DNA of 64,000 nucleotides from CAVPUA01 sp963708805 (GCA_963708805.1 CAVPUA010000003.1:372001-436000); one strand, 5' to 3'. Numbered from the stretch's first letter, positions 52,705 through 62,662 are shown. Made by a program: numbers and translations. The notes: a model not told the origin generated them from the letters alone.

Positions 52705-53568
52705 ATGGGGCTCATCACCGAAACCCACCTCTCGCTCGCGGTGACGCTGCTCGTCCTGCTGGCCGGGGTCCTGCACGCGACGTGGAACGCGATCGCCAAG
52801 ACGATCCCCGACCAGTTCGTCGCGTCCGGGCTGATCGGCCTCGGCTGCGCGATCGTGTCGGCGATCCTGCTGCCCTTCGCGGGCCTGCCGCACTCGGCTG
52901 CGCTGCCCTACGTGCTCTGCTCCACCGCCCTGCACGTCGGCTACACGTTCGCGCTGATGCAGTCCTACCGGCTCGGCGACTTCGGGCACACGTACCCGCT
53001 GGCCCGCGGGACGTCGCCGCTGCTGGTGGCCGCCGGGGCGTGGATCTTCGCCGGCCAACGACTCGGCGGGGTGCAGTTGGCCGGAGTCGTCGTCGTCGCC
53101 GTCGCGTTGATGGGCCTGGTGTTCGCGGGCGGACGGCTGAGTCGTGAGGATCTGCCCGGCACCGCGGTGGCTCTGCTGGTCGGCGTGTCCATCGCCGGCT
53201 ACACCATCGTCGACGGCCTCGGCGTGCGGCATGCGCACAACTCCTACGGCTACATCGCGTTGCTGTTCGTGCTGCAGGGCCCGGTGCTCGCGCTGAGCGG
53301 GTTCGCCTTCAGCCGGCGCGACCCGGCCTGGCGATCAGTGCGGACGTTGCGACTCGGGCTGTTCGCCGGCGTGATCTCGGTGGCGGCGTACGGCATCGTC
53401 ATCTGGGCCCAGGACCACGGGCCGTTCGCGTTGGTGTCGGCCCTGCGCGAGACGAGCGTGATCAGCGCGGCGATCATCGCGGCGCTGGTGTTCCACGAGC
53501 GCTTCGGGTGGCGCCGGCTGCCGCCCGCGATCGCGGTCGTGGTCGGCATCGTGCTGATGAACCTTTGA
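52705..53568 (+). CDS. EamA/DMT-superfamily transporter
   Basis: Ten-helix drug/metabolite transporter of 287 residues. Opening AVTLLVLLAGVLHATWNAIAK is typical, and LVSALRETSVISAAIIAALVF with HERFGWRRLPPAIAVVVGI closes the second repeat. Start ATG 52705. Divergent from the dioxygenase gene; the pair may handle an aromatic compound. Different from the EamA gene at 44491..45483. Just after the stop there is an inverted repeat at 53567-53613. Confidence 0.87.
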   Translation: MGLITETHLSLAVTLLVLLAGVLHATWNAIAKTIPDQFVASGLIGLGCAIVSAILLPFAGLPHSAALPYVLCSTALHVGYTFALMQSYRLGDFGHTYPLARGTSPLLVAAGAWIFAGQRLGGVQLAGVVVVAVALMGLVFAGGRLSREDLPGTAVALLVGVSIAGYTIVDGLGVRHAHNSYGYIALLFVLQGPVLALSGFAFSRRDPAWRSVRTLRLGLFAGVISVAAYGIVIWAQDHGPFALVSALRETSVISAAIIAALVFHERFGWRRLPPAIAVVVGIVLMNL

Positions 53569-53613
53569 TTTTGGAGTGTTGACCGCGCTATTACCGGCAA
53601 ACTCACCAAAATC
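53567..53613. repeat. Inverted repeat after the EamA gene
   Basis: GATTTTGG (53567-53574) and CCAAAATC (53606-53613) flank a 31-base loop and extend with GAGT / ACTC after one bulge. The left arm overlaps the EamA stop. It could be a weak terminator or an operator for the next small gene. Confidence 0.5.
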
Positions 53614-53639
53614 TGCGGCGGTCCGGCTAGCGTCGGGGC

Positions 53640-53954
53640 ATGCCCACCAAGATCACTGTCATCTACGACAACCCCACCGATGCCGCCGCGTTCGAGGCCG
53701 CCTACGCCGACGGACAGGTCGCCCTCGCCCGCGCGCTGCCCGGCATCACCCGGTTCGAGACCTCCAAGGTCTGGCCCAAGGAGGACGGTTCGCCGACACC
53801 GGCCTACCGGATGATCGACATGTACTTCGCCGACTACGACTCGGCCAGCGCGGCGGTGACCACCCCCGAGGCCGGGGCACTGTTCCCGAGCATTTTCGGC
53901 CTGGCGACGGGCGGTGTGCGCATCCTGTTCTCCGACGTCGAGGAGTCGTCCTGA
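53640..53954 (+). CDS. EthD-family protein
   Basis: Small protein of 104 residues with the dimeric alpha/beta-barrel EthD pattern: KITVIYDNPTDAAAFEAAYAD at the start, ALPGITRFETSKVWPKEDGS in the middle, RMIDMYFADYDSASAAVTT at the end. EthD relatives support oxidative degradation, e.g. of ethers; activity here is unknown. Start ATG 53640. Confidence 0.8.
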   Translation: MPTKITVIYDNPTDAAAFEAAYADGQVALARALPGITRFETSKVWPKEDGSPTPAYRMIDMYFADYDSASAAVTTPEAGALFPSIFGLATGGVRILFSDVEESS

Positions 53955-54083
53955 CGTCGATCCGGGAGTAATTCAGGTCGCTGCGACCCACACCCTCCCA
54001 GATCGTCAGGCGTTAGGTCTTGGCACGACCGCCGCCAAGGGCCAAACTGCGAACAGAGCAGCGAGCTCTGTGAGGGGCGACAC

Positions 54084-54404
54084 ATGGCGGACGCGACGCA
54101 GATGACAGCGGTCAATCGGGCGATCGAGGAGTTGCGGGCGCGCGTTGTCGACGCCCGCACGGCGTATGGCGAGATCCCGGCGGTGCGCCGCCTGGTGAAC
54201 GATGTCGAGCGGTTGAGCATCGACGCCAGCGAACTCGATCTCGGCTCCAACGCCTCGCCCCCGGCCACTGCGTTCGCACCCGCCGCCAAGATCGGCATCG
54301 ACGACACCCCGCCGGATCCTGCGATGTGGCGGGACGCCGACGACGAGGGTGTCGGCGGGTTCCACGGCACGAGCAGCGGACCGAATACCGGCACTCGCCG
54401 GTGA
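54084..54404 (+). CDS. Small hypothetical protein upstream of sdh
   Basis: Not recognised. The 106 residues have a helical N-terminal half (MTAVNRAIEELRARVVDART, VRRLVNDVERLSIDASEL) and a Gly/Pro/Asp-rich C-terminal half. No membrane or signal segment. Its stop TGA overlaps the GTG start of the succinate dehydrogenase anchor gene, so it is translationally coupled to the sdh operon. Confidence 0.6.
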   Translation: MADATQMTAVNRAIEELRARVVDARTAYGEIPAVRRLVNDVERLSIDASELDLGSNASPPATAFAPAAKIGIDDTPPDPAMWRDADDEGVGGFHGTSSGPNTGTRR

Positions 54405-55216
54405 CGCGCGCCGACCAGTCGGCCGGGGTGTCCTTCCCCGGCCGGGCGCAGATCGCCGTTCGGACGTTCCGCCAGGACCGCTGGTGGTTGCAGCCGGTCG
54501 TCACCGCGACCCTGCTCAGCGCCTGGGTGATCTACGCGCTCGTGCGGACGGTGTCGCAGCGGGCCTATTTCGTCGAGAAGTACCACTACCTCTCGCCGTT
54601 CTCGTCGCCGTGCGTCACCCGCTCCTGCGCGCCGGGAGCCCGTGACTTCGGCACCTGGTTCGGCCACTTCCCGCCGTTCATTCCGTTCGCGCTGCTGTTC
54701 CTGCCGTTCCTGCTCGGCTTCCGGCTGACCTGCTACTACTACCGCAAGGCGTACTACCGGGCGTTCTGGTTGTCGCCGCCGGCGTGCGCGGTGCCTGAGC
54801 CGCATGGGCGTTACAGCGGCGAGACGCGCTTCCCGTTGATCATCCAGAACGCCCACCGCTACTTCTTCTACGCGGCGGTGATCATCTCGCTGGTCAACAC
54901 CTACGACGCCGTGCGGTCGTTCCACGGCGGCGACGGCGGCTTCGGCATCGGGCTGGGCACGGTGATCATCGTGCTCAACGTGATCGCGCTCTGGGCGTAC
55001 ACCGCCTCGTGTCACTCGTGCCGGCACATCATGGGCGGGCGGCTCAAGCACTTCTCGGCGCATCCCGCGCGCTACAAGGCGTGGACGTTCGTCTCGAAGC
55101 TCAACACCCGGCACATGCAGTTGGCCTGGACGACCCTGGCCACGCTCGTGATCACCGACGGCTACATCGCGCTGGTCGCGTCCGGCGCATTCAACGACCC
55201 GAGGATCTTCAACTGA
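54401..55216 (+). CDS. Succinate dehydrogenase membrane anchor, Sdh1 type
   Basis: Integral membrane subunit of 271 residues in the Sdh1-like complex (mycobacterial Rv0249c-type). Hydrophobic helices include VVTATLLSAWVIYALVRTV, FIPFALLFLPFLLGFRLTCY, YFFYAAVIISLVN and LGTVIIVLNVIALWAYTAS. His residues in NAHRYFF and SCHSCRHIMGG could bind heme or quinone. GTG at 54401 overlaps the preceding stop; its own stop overlaps the sdhA ATG (TGATG). Confidence 0.85.
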   Translation: MTRADQSAGVSFPGRAQIAVRTFRQDRWWLQPVVTATLLSAWVIYALVRTVSQRAYFVEKYHYLSPFSSPCVTRSCAPGARDFGTWFGHFPPFIPFALLFLPFLLGFRLTCYYYRKAYYRAFWLSPPACAVPEPHGRYSGETRFPLIIQNAHRYFFYAAVIISLVNTYDAVRSFHGGDGGFGIGLGTVIIVLNVIALWAYTASCHSCRHIMGGRLKHFSAHPARYKAWTFVSKLNTRHMQLAWTTLATLVITDGYIALVASGAFNDPRIFN

Positions 55217-57116
55217 TGGCGGCTGAAGTAGAGACGCACGATTTCGACGTACTGATCATCGGGGCGGGTGGCGCCGGACTGCGGGCCGCGATCGCCGCCC
55301 GCGAGTCCGGGATGAAGACGGCGATCATCTGCAAGTCGTTGTTCGGCAAGGCGCACACCGTCATGGCCGAGGGCGGCATCGCGGCGTCAATGGGCAACGT
55401 CAACGACAAGGACAACTGGCAGGTGCACTTCCGCGACACCATGCGCGGAGGGAAGTTCCTGAACTCGTGGCGGATGGCCGAACTGCACGCCAAAGAGGCG
55501 CCCGAACGCGTCTGGGAGCTCGAGACGTACGGCGCGCTGTTCGACCGAACGCCCGAGGGCAAGATCAGCCAGCGCAACTTCGGCGGCCACGAGTACCCGC
55601 GGTTGGCGCACGTGGGCGACCGCACCGGCCTGGAGCTGATCCGGACGTTGCAGCAGAAGATCGTCTCACTGCAGCAGGACGATCTGCGCGAGAGCGGTGA
55701 CCTCGACGCCCGGCTGAAGGTCTTCGCCGAGTGCACGATCACCGAGCTGATCCGCGAGCCGGGCGGGGCGATCAGCGGGGCGTTCGGCTACTACCGGGAG
55801 TCGGGCCGGTTCGTGTTGTTCCGTGCGCCCGCCGTCGTCCTGGCCACCGGCGGCGTCGGCAAGTCGTTCAAGGTCACGTCCAACTCGTGGGAGTACACGG
55901 GCGACGGGCACGCGCTCGCGCTGCGGGCCGGCTCGACACTGCTGAACATGGAGTTCATCCAGTTCCACCCCACGGGCATGGTCTGGCCGCCGTCGGTGAA
56001 GGGCATCCTGGTCACCGAGTCGGTACGCGGTGACGGTGGCGTGCTGCGCAACTCCGAGGGCAAGCGGTTCATGTTCGACTACGTACCCGACGTGTTCCGC
56101 GCCCAGTACGCCGACAACGAGGCCGAGGCCGATCGCTGGTACACCGACCCCGACCACAACAAGCGCACGCCCGACCTGCTGCCGCGGGACGAGGTCGCGC
56201 GGGCCATCAACTCCGAGGTGAAGGCCGGGCGGGGCTCACCGCACGGCGGCGTCTTCCTCGACATCGCCTCGCGGCGGACGCCGGCCGAGATCCTGAAGCG
56301 GCTGCCCTCGATGCACCACCAGTTCCTGGAACTGGCCGACGTCGACATCACGTCCGAGCCGATGGAGGTCGGGCCGACCTGCCACTACGTCATGGGCGGG
56401 GTCGAGGTCGATCCCGACACCGCGGCGGCGGCGCGAGTGCCGGGGCTGTTCGCGGCCGGCGAGGTGGCCGGCGGCATGCACGGCTCGAACCGGCTGGGCG
56501 GCAACTCGCTCTCGGACCTGCTGGTGTTCGGACGGCGCGCCGGCATCGGGGCGGCGGCGTACGTCAGCGGCCTGACCGAGCCGTCCGACCCCGACCCAGG
56601 ATCAGATCGATGCGGCGGCCGACACCGCGCTGGCGCCGTTCGCCAATGAGGGGGGCGAGAATCCGTACACGCTGCACCAGGAACTGCAGCAGACGATGAA
56701 CGACCTGGTCGGCATCATCCGCAAACGCGAAGAGATCGAAGAGGCGTTGACGAAGCTCGAAGAGCTCAAGGCGCGCGAACGGCAACGTCACCGTCGAGGG
56801 CCACCGGCAGTTCAACCCGGGCTGGCACCTCGCGCTCGACCTGCGCAACATGCTGGCCGTGAGCGAGTGCGTGGCCCGGGCCGCGCTGATCCGCGAGGAG
56901 AGCCGCGGCGGTCACACCCGCGACGACTTCCCGAAGATGGAACCCGAGTGGCGGCGGGTGAACCTGATCTGCTCGCTGGACGGGCCCGACGTGGACGTGG
57001 TGCGCCAGCCGATGTCGACCATGCGCGACGACTTGATCTCACTGTTCCAGCGCGACGAACTCGGCAAGTACCTGACCGACCGACGAGATGCACGCCCTGC
57101 CGGAGGCAGCGAATGA
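55216..57116 (+). CDS. sdhA: Succinate dehydrogenase flavoprotein (two frame breaks)
   Basis: FAD-binding subunit that oxidises succinate to fumarate, about 632 residues. FAD motif DVLIIGAGGAGLRAAIAARE; the covalent-FAD His lies in KSLFGKAHTVMAEGGIAAS; HPTGMVWPP, MGGVEVDP and GSNRLGGNSLSDLLVFGRRA are the catalytic and FAD-binding segments. One extra base at about 56594-56600 (SDPDQDQIDAAADT) and one at about 56775-56780 (KARNGNVTVEGHR) break the frame. With both removed the gene ends at the TGA 57114-57116 overlapping sdhB. The last residues (TDRRDARPAGGSE) are atypical and a further compensating pair there is possible. Confidence 0.93.
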
Positions 57117-57886
57117 CCGACCTGCGGATGCAGCGAATGAGCTACGACGCGAAGTTCCGGGTGTGGCGCGGCGACGACTCCGGCGGCGAGCTGGCCGACT
57201 ACACGGTCGAGGTGAACGAGGGCGAGGTCGTCCTCGACATCATCCACCGGCTGCAGGCGACCCAGTCCGGCGATCTGGCCGTCCGGTGGAACTGCAAGGC
57301 CGGCAAGTGCGGCTCGTGCAGCGCGGAGATCAACGGTCGTCCGCGGCTGCTGTGCATGACCCGCATGTCGACGTTCACCGAGGCCGAGACGATCACCGTC
57401 ACCCCCTTGCGGGCGTTCCCGGTGATCAAGGACCTGGTCACCGACGTGTCGTTCAACTACACCAAGGCCCGCGAGGTGCCGGCGTTCGCGCCACCCGTCG
57501 GGGTCGCGCCCGGCGAGTACCGGATGGCCCAGGTCGACGTCGAGCGCTCGCAGGAGTTCCGCAAGTGCATCGAGTGCTTCCTGTGCCAGGACACCTGCCA
57601 CGTCGTCCGTGATCACGAGGAGAACAAGGCGGCGTTCGCCGGGCCGCGGTTCCTGATGCGGATCGCCGAACTCGACATGCACCCGCTCGACGCCCTGGAC
57701 CGCAAGGACCAGGCGCAGGAGGAGTTCGGGCTGGGCTTCTGCAACATCACCAAGTGCTGCACCGAGGTCTGCCCCGAGCACATCAAGATCACCGACAACG
57801 CGCTGATCCCGATGAAGGAGCGTGTCGTCGACCGCAAGTACGACCCGCTGGTGTGGCTGGGCAACAAGATCGGTCGCCGCCCCTAG
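57113..57886 (+). CDS. sdhB: Succinate dehydrogenase iron-sulfur subunit
   Basis: Electron-transfer subunit of 257 residues. The [2Fe-2S] ligands are in CKAGKCGSCSAEINGRPRLL with its final C; the [4Fe-4S] and [3Fe-4S] sites are CIECFLCQDTC and TKCCTEVCPEHI. ATG at 57113 overlaps the sdhA stop (ATGA). Frame clean. The fourth residue of the first cluster motif and all ferredoxin-like cysteines are present. Confidence 0.95.
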   Translation: MTDLRMQRMSYDAKFRVWRGDDSGGELADYTVEVNEGEVVLDIIHRLQATQSGDLAVRWNCKAGKCGSCSAEINGRPRLLCMTRMSTFTEAETITVTPLRAFPVIKDLVTDVSFNYTKAREVPAFAPPVGVAPGEYRMAQVDVERSQEFRKCIECFLCQDTCHVVRDHEENKAAFAGPRFLMRIAELDMHPLDALDRKDQAQEEFGLGFCNITKCCTEVCPEHIKITDNALIPMKERVVDRKYDPLVWLGNKIGRRP

Positions 57887-57958
57887 ATCTCGGCCCCTCT
57901 TCCCCACGTCCGGTATGTCGGTGGCATGCTGAGAACAGGACCGAAATGGGGGTCGAGA

Positions 57959-59240
57959 GTGACTGTCGCGCAAACACTGGCACCGCTGGTCGAGGCCGCA
58001 CTGGGTCGGCACGTCCCGATCCGCATCCGCGGATGGGACGGGAGCTTCGCCGGCCCGGCTGACTCGCCCGTCTCGCTGAAGATCAACAATCGGCGGGCGC
58101 TGCGCCGGATCCTGTGGGCGCCCAACGAGCTCGGCTTCGCCCGGGCGTACGTGTCGGGTGACGTCGAGCTCGAAGGCGACATCTTCCAGGCGTTCCAGGC
58201 GATCCAGGGCACCGGCCCGGAGCCGGTCGCGGTGACCATCGACGCCGACACCCGCAAGGCACTCGTGCGATGCGGTGCTCAAGCTCGGGATCATCGGGCC
58301 GCCCCCGAAGCCCCCGGCCGAAGAGGTGCATCTGCGCGGGCGCAAGCACAGCAAGCGCCGCGACGCGGAGGCGATCGCCCACCACTACGACGTCGGCAAC
58401 GACTTCTACAAGATCGTCCTCGGCGACTCGATGACCTATTCGTGCGCCTACTGGGCGTCCGAGCCGTCCGAGGACGTTCACGCTCAGCCGACGCCCAGTT
58501 CGCCAAGTGCGATCACGTCGCCCGCAAGCTCGGCCTGCGGGAGGGCATGCGGGTGCTCGACGTCGGCTGCGGCTGGGGCACGTTCGCCCTGCACGCGGCC
58601 CGCACCTACGGCGTCCAGGTCGTCGGCGTCACGCTGTCGGAGGAGCAGGCGGCCTACGCCAAGAAGCGGATGGCCGCCGAAGGCGTCGCCGACCTGGTCG
58701 ACATCCGCGTGCAGGACTACCGCGAAGTCACCGACGGACCGTACGACGCCATCTCGAGCATCGGGATGGCCGAGCACGTCGGGATGTCGATGCTGCCGGT
58801 GTACGCCGCCGACCTGTTCGCGCTGCTGCGCCCCGAGGGGCGGCTGCTCAACCACGCGATCTCACGCCGGCCCGGCCAGCGTCCGGACTTCTCGCGGACG
58901 TCGTTCATCGACCGCTACGTCTTCCCCGACGGTGAACTCGAGCCGATGGGGACCATGATCGACGCGCTCGAGGGCGCCGGCTTCGAGGTGCGCGATGTCG
59001 AGTCGCTGCGCGAGCACTACGCGCTGACCCTGCGCGCAGTGGGTGGCCAACCTCGAGCGCGGCTGGGACGAGGCGGCCCGGCTGACCTCGCTCGGCCGGG
59101 CCCGGATCTGGCGGCTCTACATGGCCGGTTCGGCGCTGGCGTTCGAGGGCAACCACATCGGCGTCAACCAGGTGCTGGCGGTCAAGCCGACGTCGCACGG
59201 CGTCAGCGGCATGCCGCGAACCCGCGCCGCGTTCGCCTGA
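57959..59240 (+). CDS. Cyclopropane-fatty-acyl-phospholipid synthase family methyltransferase (four frame breaks)
   Basis: SAM-dependent cyclopropanation or lipid methyltransferase of about 425 residues when repaired. Motif I is VLDVGCGWGTFALHAA; HYDVGNDFYKIVLGDSMTYS is the family substrate motif, and LRPEGRLLNHAIS and FPDGELEPMG follow. One extra base each at about 58267-58272 (VDAVLKLGI), 58476-58480 and 58489-58493 (EDFTLSDAQF) and 59036-59042 (LRAWVANLERGW). Four single-base removals restore the length exactly. GTG 57959 follows the sdhB stop by 72 bases and may be part of the same operon. Confidence 0.85.
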
Positions 59241-59848
59241 ATGGCTGATCGCAAGCCGGCTCTCACCACGACGTCGGAGGTGCGCGGCGAGGACTGGTAC
59301 GGCGACGACATCTCCGGCAACGAGTACGCCAACGTGTCGTTCGTCGAGGTCGACATGACCGAGGTGCGTCAACCAGGGCGCGACCTTCACCGAGTGCGTC
59401 TTCCGGGCGTGCGGTTCAACGCCTCGCAGCACACCGACGCGGCGTTCACCAACTGCCGATTCAGCAACTGCGCCTTCTTCGATGCCTCGTTCACCGGCTG
59501 CAAGCTCGTCGGCAGCCGGTTCGAGCGGTGCACGTTCGACCTGCTCAAGGTCGACGGCGGCGACTGGTCGTTCGTGGCCCTGCCCGGTGTCGGACCTGCG
59601 CCGGGCCAGCTTCACCGACGTCCGGATGCGCGAGGCCGACCTCGGCGGAGTGCGCGCGGACGGCGGGCGCGTTCGTCCGGGTCGACCTCTCCGGCGCTGA
59701 CCTCTCCAAGATCAACTTCCGTGGCTGCGACCTGCGCGGCAGCGACCTGTCGTCGCTCGATCCGTTCACCGCTGACGTCCGCGGCGCGATCATCACCTGG
59801 GAGCAGTCGGCCGTGATCGCGTCCGCGCTCGGCTTCCAGATCTCTTGA
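59241..59848 (+). CDS. Pentapeptide-repeat protein (broken frame)
   Basis: About 201 residues built of five-residue repeats with a central F or L, forming a right-handed beta helix. Units seen: FTECV FRACR FNASQ, FTNCR FSNCA FFDAS FTGCK, and at the end ADLSKINFRGCDLRGSDLSSL. The start MADRKPALTTT lies directly after the previous stop. Corrections needed: one base removed at about 59368-59372, one added at about 59409-59414, one removed at about 59587-59592 and one at about 59661-59668. This is one of two sites where a base seems missing. Possible gyrase-protecting (Qnr/MfpA-like) role is only a family association. Confidence 0.75.
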
Positions 59849-60196
59849 TCAGTGCAGGTGTGACTGCCAGTCGGCGGGGACTCGTCCGGCCGGGCCCGGA
59901 GTGGGCTGACCACTCGGATGGCTCGTCGGCTCGGCCAGCCGGGGGCCGTTGTACATCTCGTCGGTCTTGAAGTTGTAGAACCAGTCCTCGCCGGGCTCGA
60001 AGCTCTGGATGAACTCATGACCGGTGGCGGTGTAATGAGCCGTCGCGTGCTGGGACGGCGAGGTGTCGCAGCAGCCGATGTGACCGCACTGGGCGCAGCG
60101 ACGCAGGTGGAACCACCAGCCGCCGGCCTGGTCGCATTCGGCACAACCCGTCCCGGACGGAGCCGCGCCAGGGTTGATTCCTTCAGCAGTCGTCAT
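59849..60196 (-). CDS. UBP-type (ZnF-UBP) zinc-finger protein
   Basis: Small protein of 115 residues with the UBP zinc-binding pattern: CAECDQAGGWWFHLRRCAQC then GHIGCCDTSPSQHATAHY, containing the expected Cys/His set, and TGHEFIQSFEPGEDWFYNF. Usually called UBP-type zinc finger domain-containing; no ubiquitin exists here, so the role is unknown. ATG 60196. It meets the pentapeptide gene stop end to end without a gap. Confidence 0.82.
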   Translation of the reverse strand: MTTAEGINPGAAPSGTGCAECDQAGGWWFHLRRCAQCGHIGCCDTSPSQHATAHYTATGHEFIQSFEPGEDWFYNFKTDEMYNGPRLAEPTSHPSGQPTPGPAGRVPADWQSHLH

Positions 60197-60208
60197 GACA
60201 CTCACCCT

Positions 60209-60766
60209 ATGACGCTGCCGCCGCTGGTCGACACGGTTTCGACGCGCGAGGTGCTGCATCGACTGGCCGAGGACGTCCTGGCGGCCGAGCAGTTCGCGGC
60301 GAACCACGAGCTGGCGCTGCACTCGACACCGGACGGCTTCGCGACGGGCTGGTTCCCGGCCGAGGACGGCGAGCGGCGGCTCAGCGTCGCCGGGTCGGAC
60401 CTGGTTCGGGAGACGCGCAGCTCGTCGACGCGGGAGCCGATCGAGGGAATCGATCCGGCTGCTGCCGCGGTGCTGTACGCGTGGTGGCAGCTCGGCGACC
60501 AGGTGCTGGCCGCAGTGGCCGACGCGAGCCCGGTGATCCTCTGGCCGGAGCACTTCGACATCGGCGTGACGGTCGGTGAACTGACCAACCTCGGCTTCTC
60601 GCCCGGCGACGACTTCAGCCCCGAGCCGTACGTGTACGTCGGTCCGTGGCAGCCGCGCACCGGCCCGTTCTGGAACGCGCCGTTCGGGGCGTACCGCACG
60701 TACACCGAGATCGAGACGTCCGACGCGGCGGCATTCCTTGCCGAGGGGCTCGCTCAACTGCGGTAG
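60209..60766 (+). CDS. Hypothetical protein
   Basis: Not recognised. The 185 residues from ATG 60209 read MTLPPLVDTVSTREVLHRLA, then HELALHSTPDGFATGWFPAE and PEPYVYVGPWQPRTGPFWN. Soluble, Trp- and Pro-rich towards the C-terminus, no membrane helix. Similar small proteins occur in many actinobacteria without assigned function. It lies 12 bases from the divergently oriented zinc-finger gene, so the promoters overlap. Confidence 0.65.
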   Translation: MTLPPLVDTVSTREVLHRLAEDVLAAEQFAANHELALHSTPDGFATGWFPAEDGERRLSVAGSDLVRETRSSSTREPIEGIDPAAAAVLYAWWQLGDQVLAAVADASPVILWPEHFDIGVTVGELTNLGFSPGDDFSPEPYVYVGPWQPRTGPFWNAPFGAYRTYTEIETSDAAAFLAEGLAQLR

Positions 60767-60946
60767 CGGATCAAGTCCGGCACGACCGCATGTTCGGCGG
60801 CCGTTGGATATTTCTTACGGGCGCCGGAAAGTGAAACCGGTTCTGCGAATCGGTGCGAATTTGCTCGCGGCAGGCCAGCGCGATCGTCGGTTTGCTGGCG
60901 CAGCGTCGCCTTGGAGATCGCGGGGACGATCAGCAAGGAGCAACGA

Positions 60947-61216
60947 ATGAACGACTCGACAAGAAGGGGCTTTCTCGCCGTCGCCGGCGTGGGAGCCGCC
61001 GCGGGCGTTGCCGTCGTGGCCGCGCCTGCCGTCGGTGCGAGCACGGTGAAACCGGCCTCGCTTCCGGACGGCGCCGAAGGCTCGATGGCGGCCTACATCC
61101 ATGACGTCCAGCGCAACGAGGTCGCGTTGATGATCGAGGGCCACGAGGTCGTCGTCACCGACCCGCAGCTGGTGGCCGCCCTCGCCACCGCGTTCGCCAA
61201 AGCGCAGAAGGGCTGA
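60947..61216 (+). CDS. Small Tat-exported protein
   Basis: Protein of 89 residues with a twin-arginine signal: MNDSTRRGFLAVAGVGAAAG then VAVVAAPAVGA. The mature part is about 55 residues (SLPDGAEGSMAAYIHDVQRN, ALMIEGHEVVVTDPQLVAAL). AAGGAG precedes ATG 60947. It ends 3 bases before the DUF4331 gene, so both are one operon. Function unknown; no cofactor motif is seen apart from the twin arginine that implies folded export. Confidence 0.7.
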   Translation: MNDSTRRGFLAVAGVGAAAGVAVVAAPAVGASTVKPASLPDGAEGSMAAYIHDVQRNEVALMIEGHEVVVTDPQLVAALATAFAKAQKG

Positions 61217-61219
61217 GGC

Positions 61220-62662
61220 ATGTCGTCACATCGCGAAGCACCCGAGATCTCGAAGGACCCGAGCGCCGACAACACCGACGTCTATGCCTTCGTCAGCCCC
61301 GACAAGCCCAGCACGGTCACGTTGATCGCCAACTTCGTGCCGTTCGAACTGCCCTACGGCGGCCCGAACTTCAACGAGTTCGCCGACGACGTGCTGTACG
61401 AGATCAAGATCTCGAACGGCGGCACGGCCAAGGCCGACATCAGTTACCAGTTCCGGTTCACGACCACGATCCGCAACCCCAACACGTTCCTCTACAACGT
61501 CGGCCCGATCTCGTCGCCGACCGACCCGAACTGGAACCGCCCGCAGACCTTCACGCCTCGACCCGCGTCGGCACGGCCGCGGCATCGGCTCGCATCCTCG
61601 GCCGCGGCCTGACCTGCCCGCCGGTGAACGTCGGGGTGCACAGCACGCCGAACTACCCGGCGCTGGCGGCCAAGGCCTACCACGACCTGGGCGGCAACCG
61701 GATGGTGTTCGCCGGGCAGCGGGCCGACGGCTTCCACGTCGACCTGGGCAGCATCTTCGATCTCGGCGATCTGCGGCCGTTCCAGGGCGCGTACAACAAC
61801 GGCATTCCGCCGGTGCTGGCCGACATGCCGGGCGTCAACGGGCTGCGCGGGCCTCAACGTCCACACGATCGCGCTGCAGGTGCCGATCAGCGACCTGACC
61901 GTCGACGGCAGCGCCCGACGGACGTCATGTCGGCCAAGTCGGTGATCGGCGTCTGGGCCACGGCGAGCCGCACGACCGCCCGGGTACTCGACGCCGGGCA
62001 CGGGCAGCCTACCGCAGCTTCGGCGCCTATTCGCAGATCTCGCGGCTGGGCAACCCGCTGATCAACGAGGTGATCAACCCGATGTCGGTGAAGGACCGGT
62101 GGAACTCGCAGGAGCCCGGCGAACGACAAGCAGTTCGCCCAGTACGTCCTGCAGCCGGAGCTGGCCAACCTGATCGCGAACGTCCTGTACCCGGCCGCGT
62201 TCCCGAACCTGGCGGCCTACGTGAAGGCCAAGAAGCCGCGCAACGACCTGGCCGCGATCCTGCTGACCGGCATTCCGGCCGGCGTCGTCCCCGGATTCCA
62301 GAACTACACCGGGCCGGTGCAGGCCGACATGCTGCGGCTCAACGTGGCGGTGCCGCCGACGCCGGCGGGCAGCCAGAACCCGATCGGACTGGTCGCGGGC
62401 GATGCGGCCGGCTTCCCGAACGGGCGACGGCCGATCGACGACGTCACAGCGATCGAGCTCAAGGCGGTGGCGGGCGCGACGATCCCGCTCGTCGACAAGA
62501 CGCTACACGCGCCGATGCGTGCGGCCGGTGCAGCTCAACGACGGCACCTCGCCGGACAACACGCCGTACGGGGAGCCGTTCCTGACGTCCTTCCCGTACC
62601 TGTCGAACCCGAACAACGGGTTCACCACCAAGCCGGGCACACCCGGCGGCGACACGGTCTGA
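61220..62662 (+). CDS. DUF4331 family protein (heavily broken frame)
   Basis: Predicted beta-rich protein of unknown function, about 477 residues repaired. The start SSHREAPEISKDPSADNTDV followed by YAFVSPDKPSTVTLIANFVP is typical, as are YNVGPISSPTDPNWNRP, VHSTPNYPALAAKAYHDL and VVPGFQNYTGPVQADMLRLN. Corrections: two extra bases at 61553-61561, one at 61847-61852, one missing at about 61909-61914, two extra at 62001-62012, one at 62120-62123, and four in 62503-62533. These net to zero modulo three, so the gene ends correctly at 62662. The family often contains secreted or periplasmic proteins, but no signal peptide is seen here. Confidence 0.8.
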
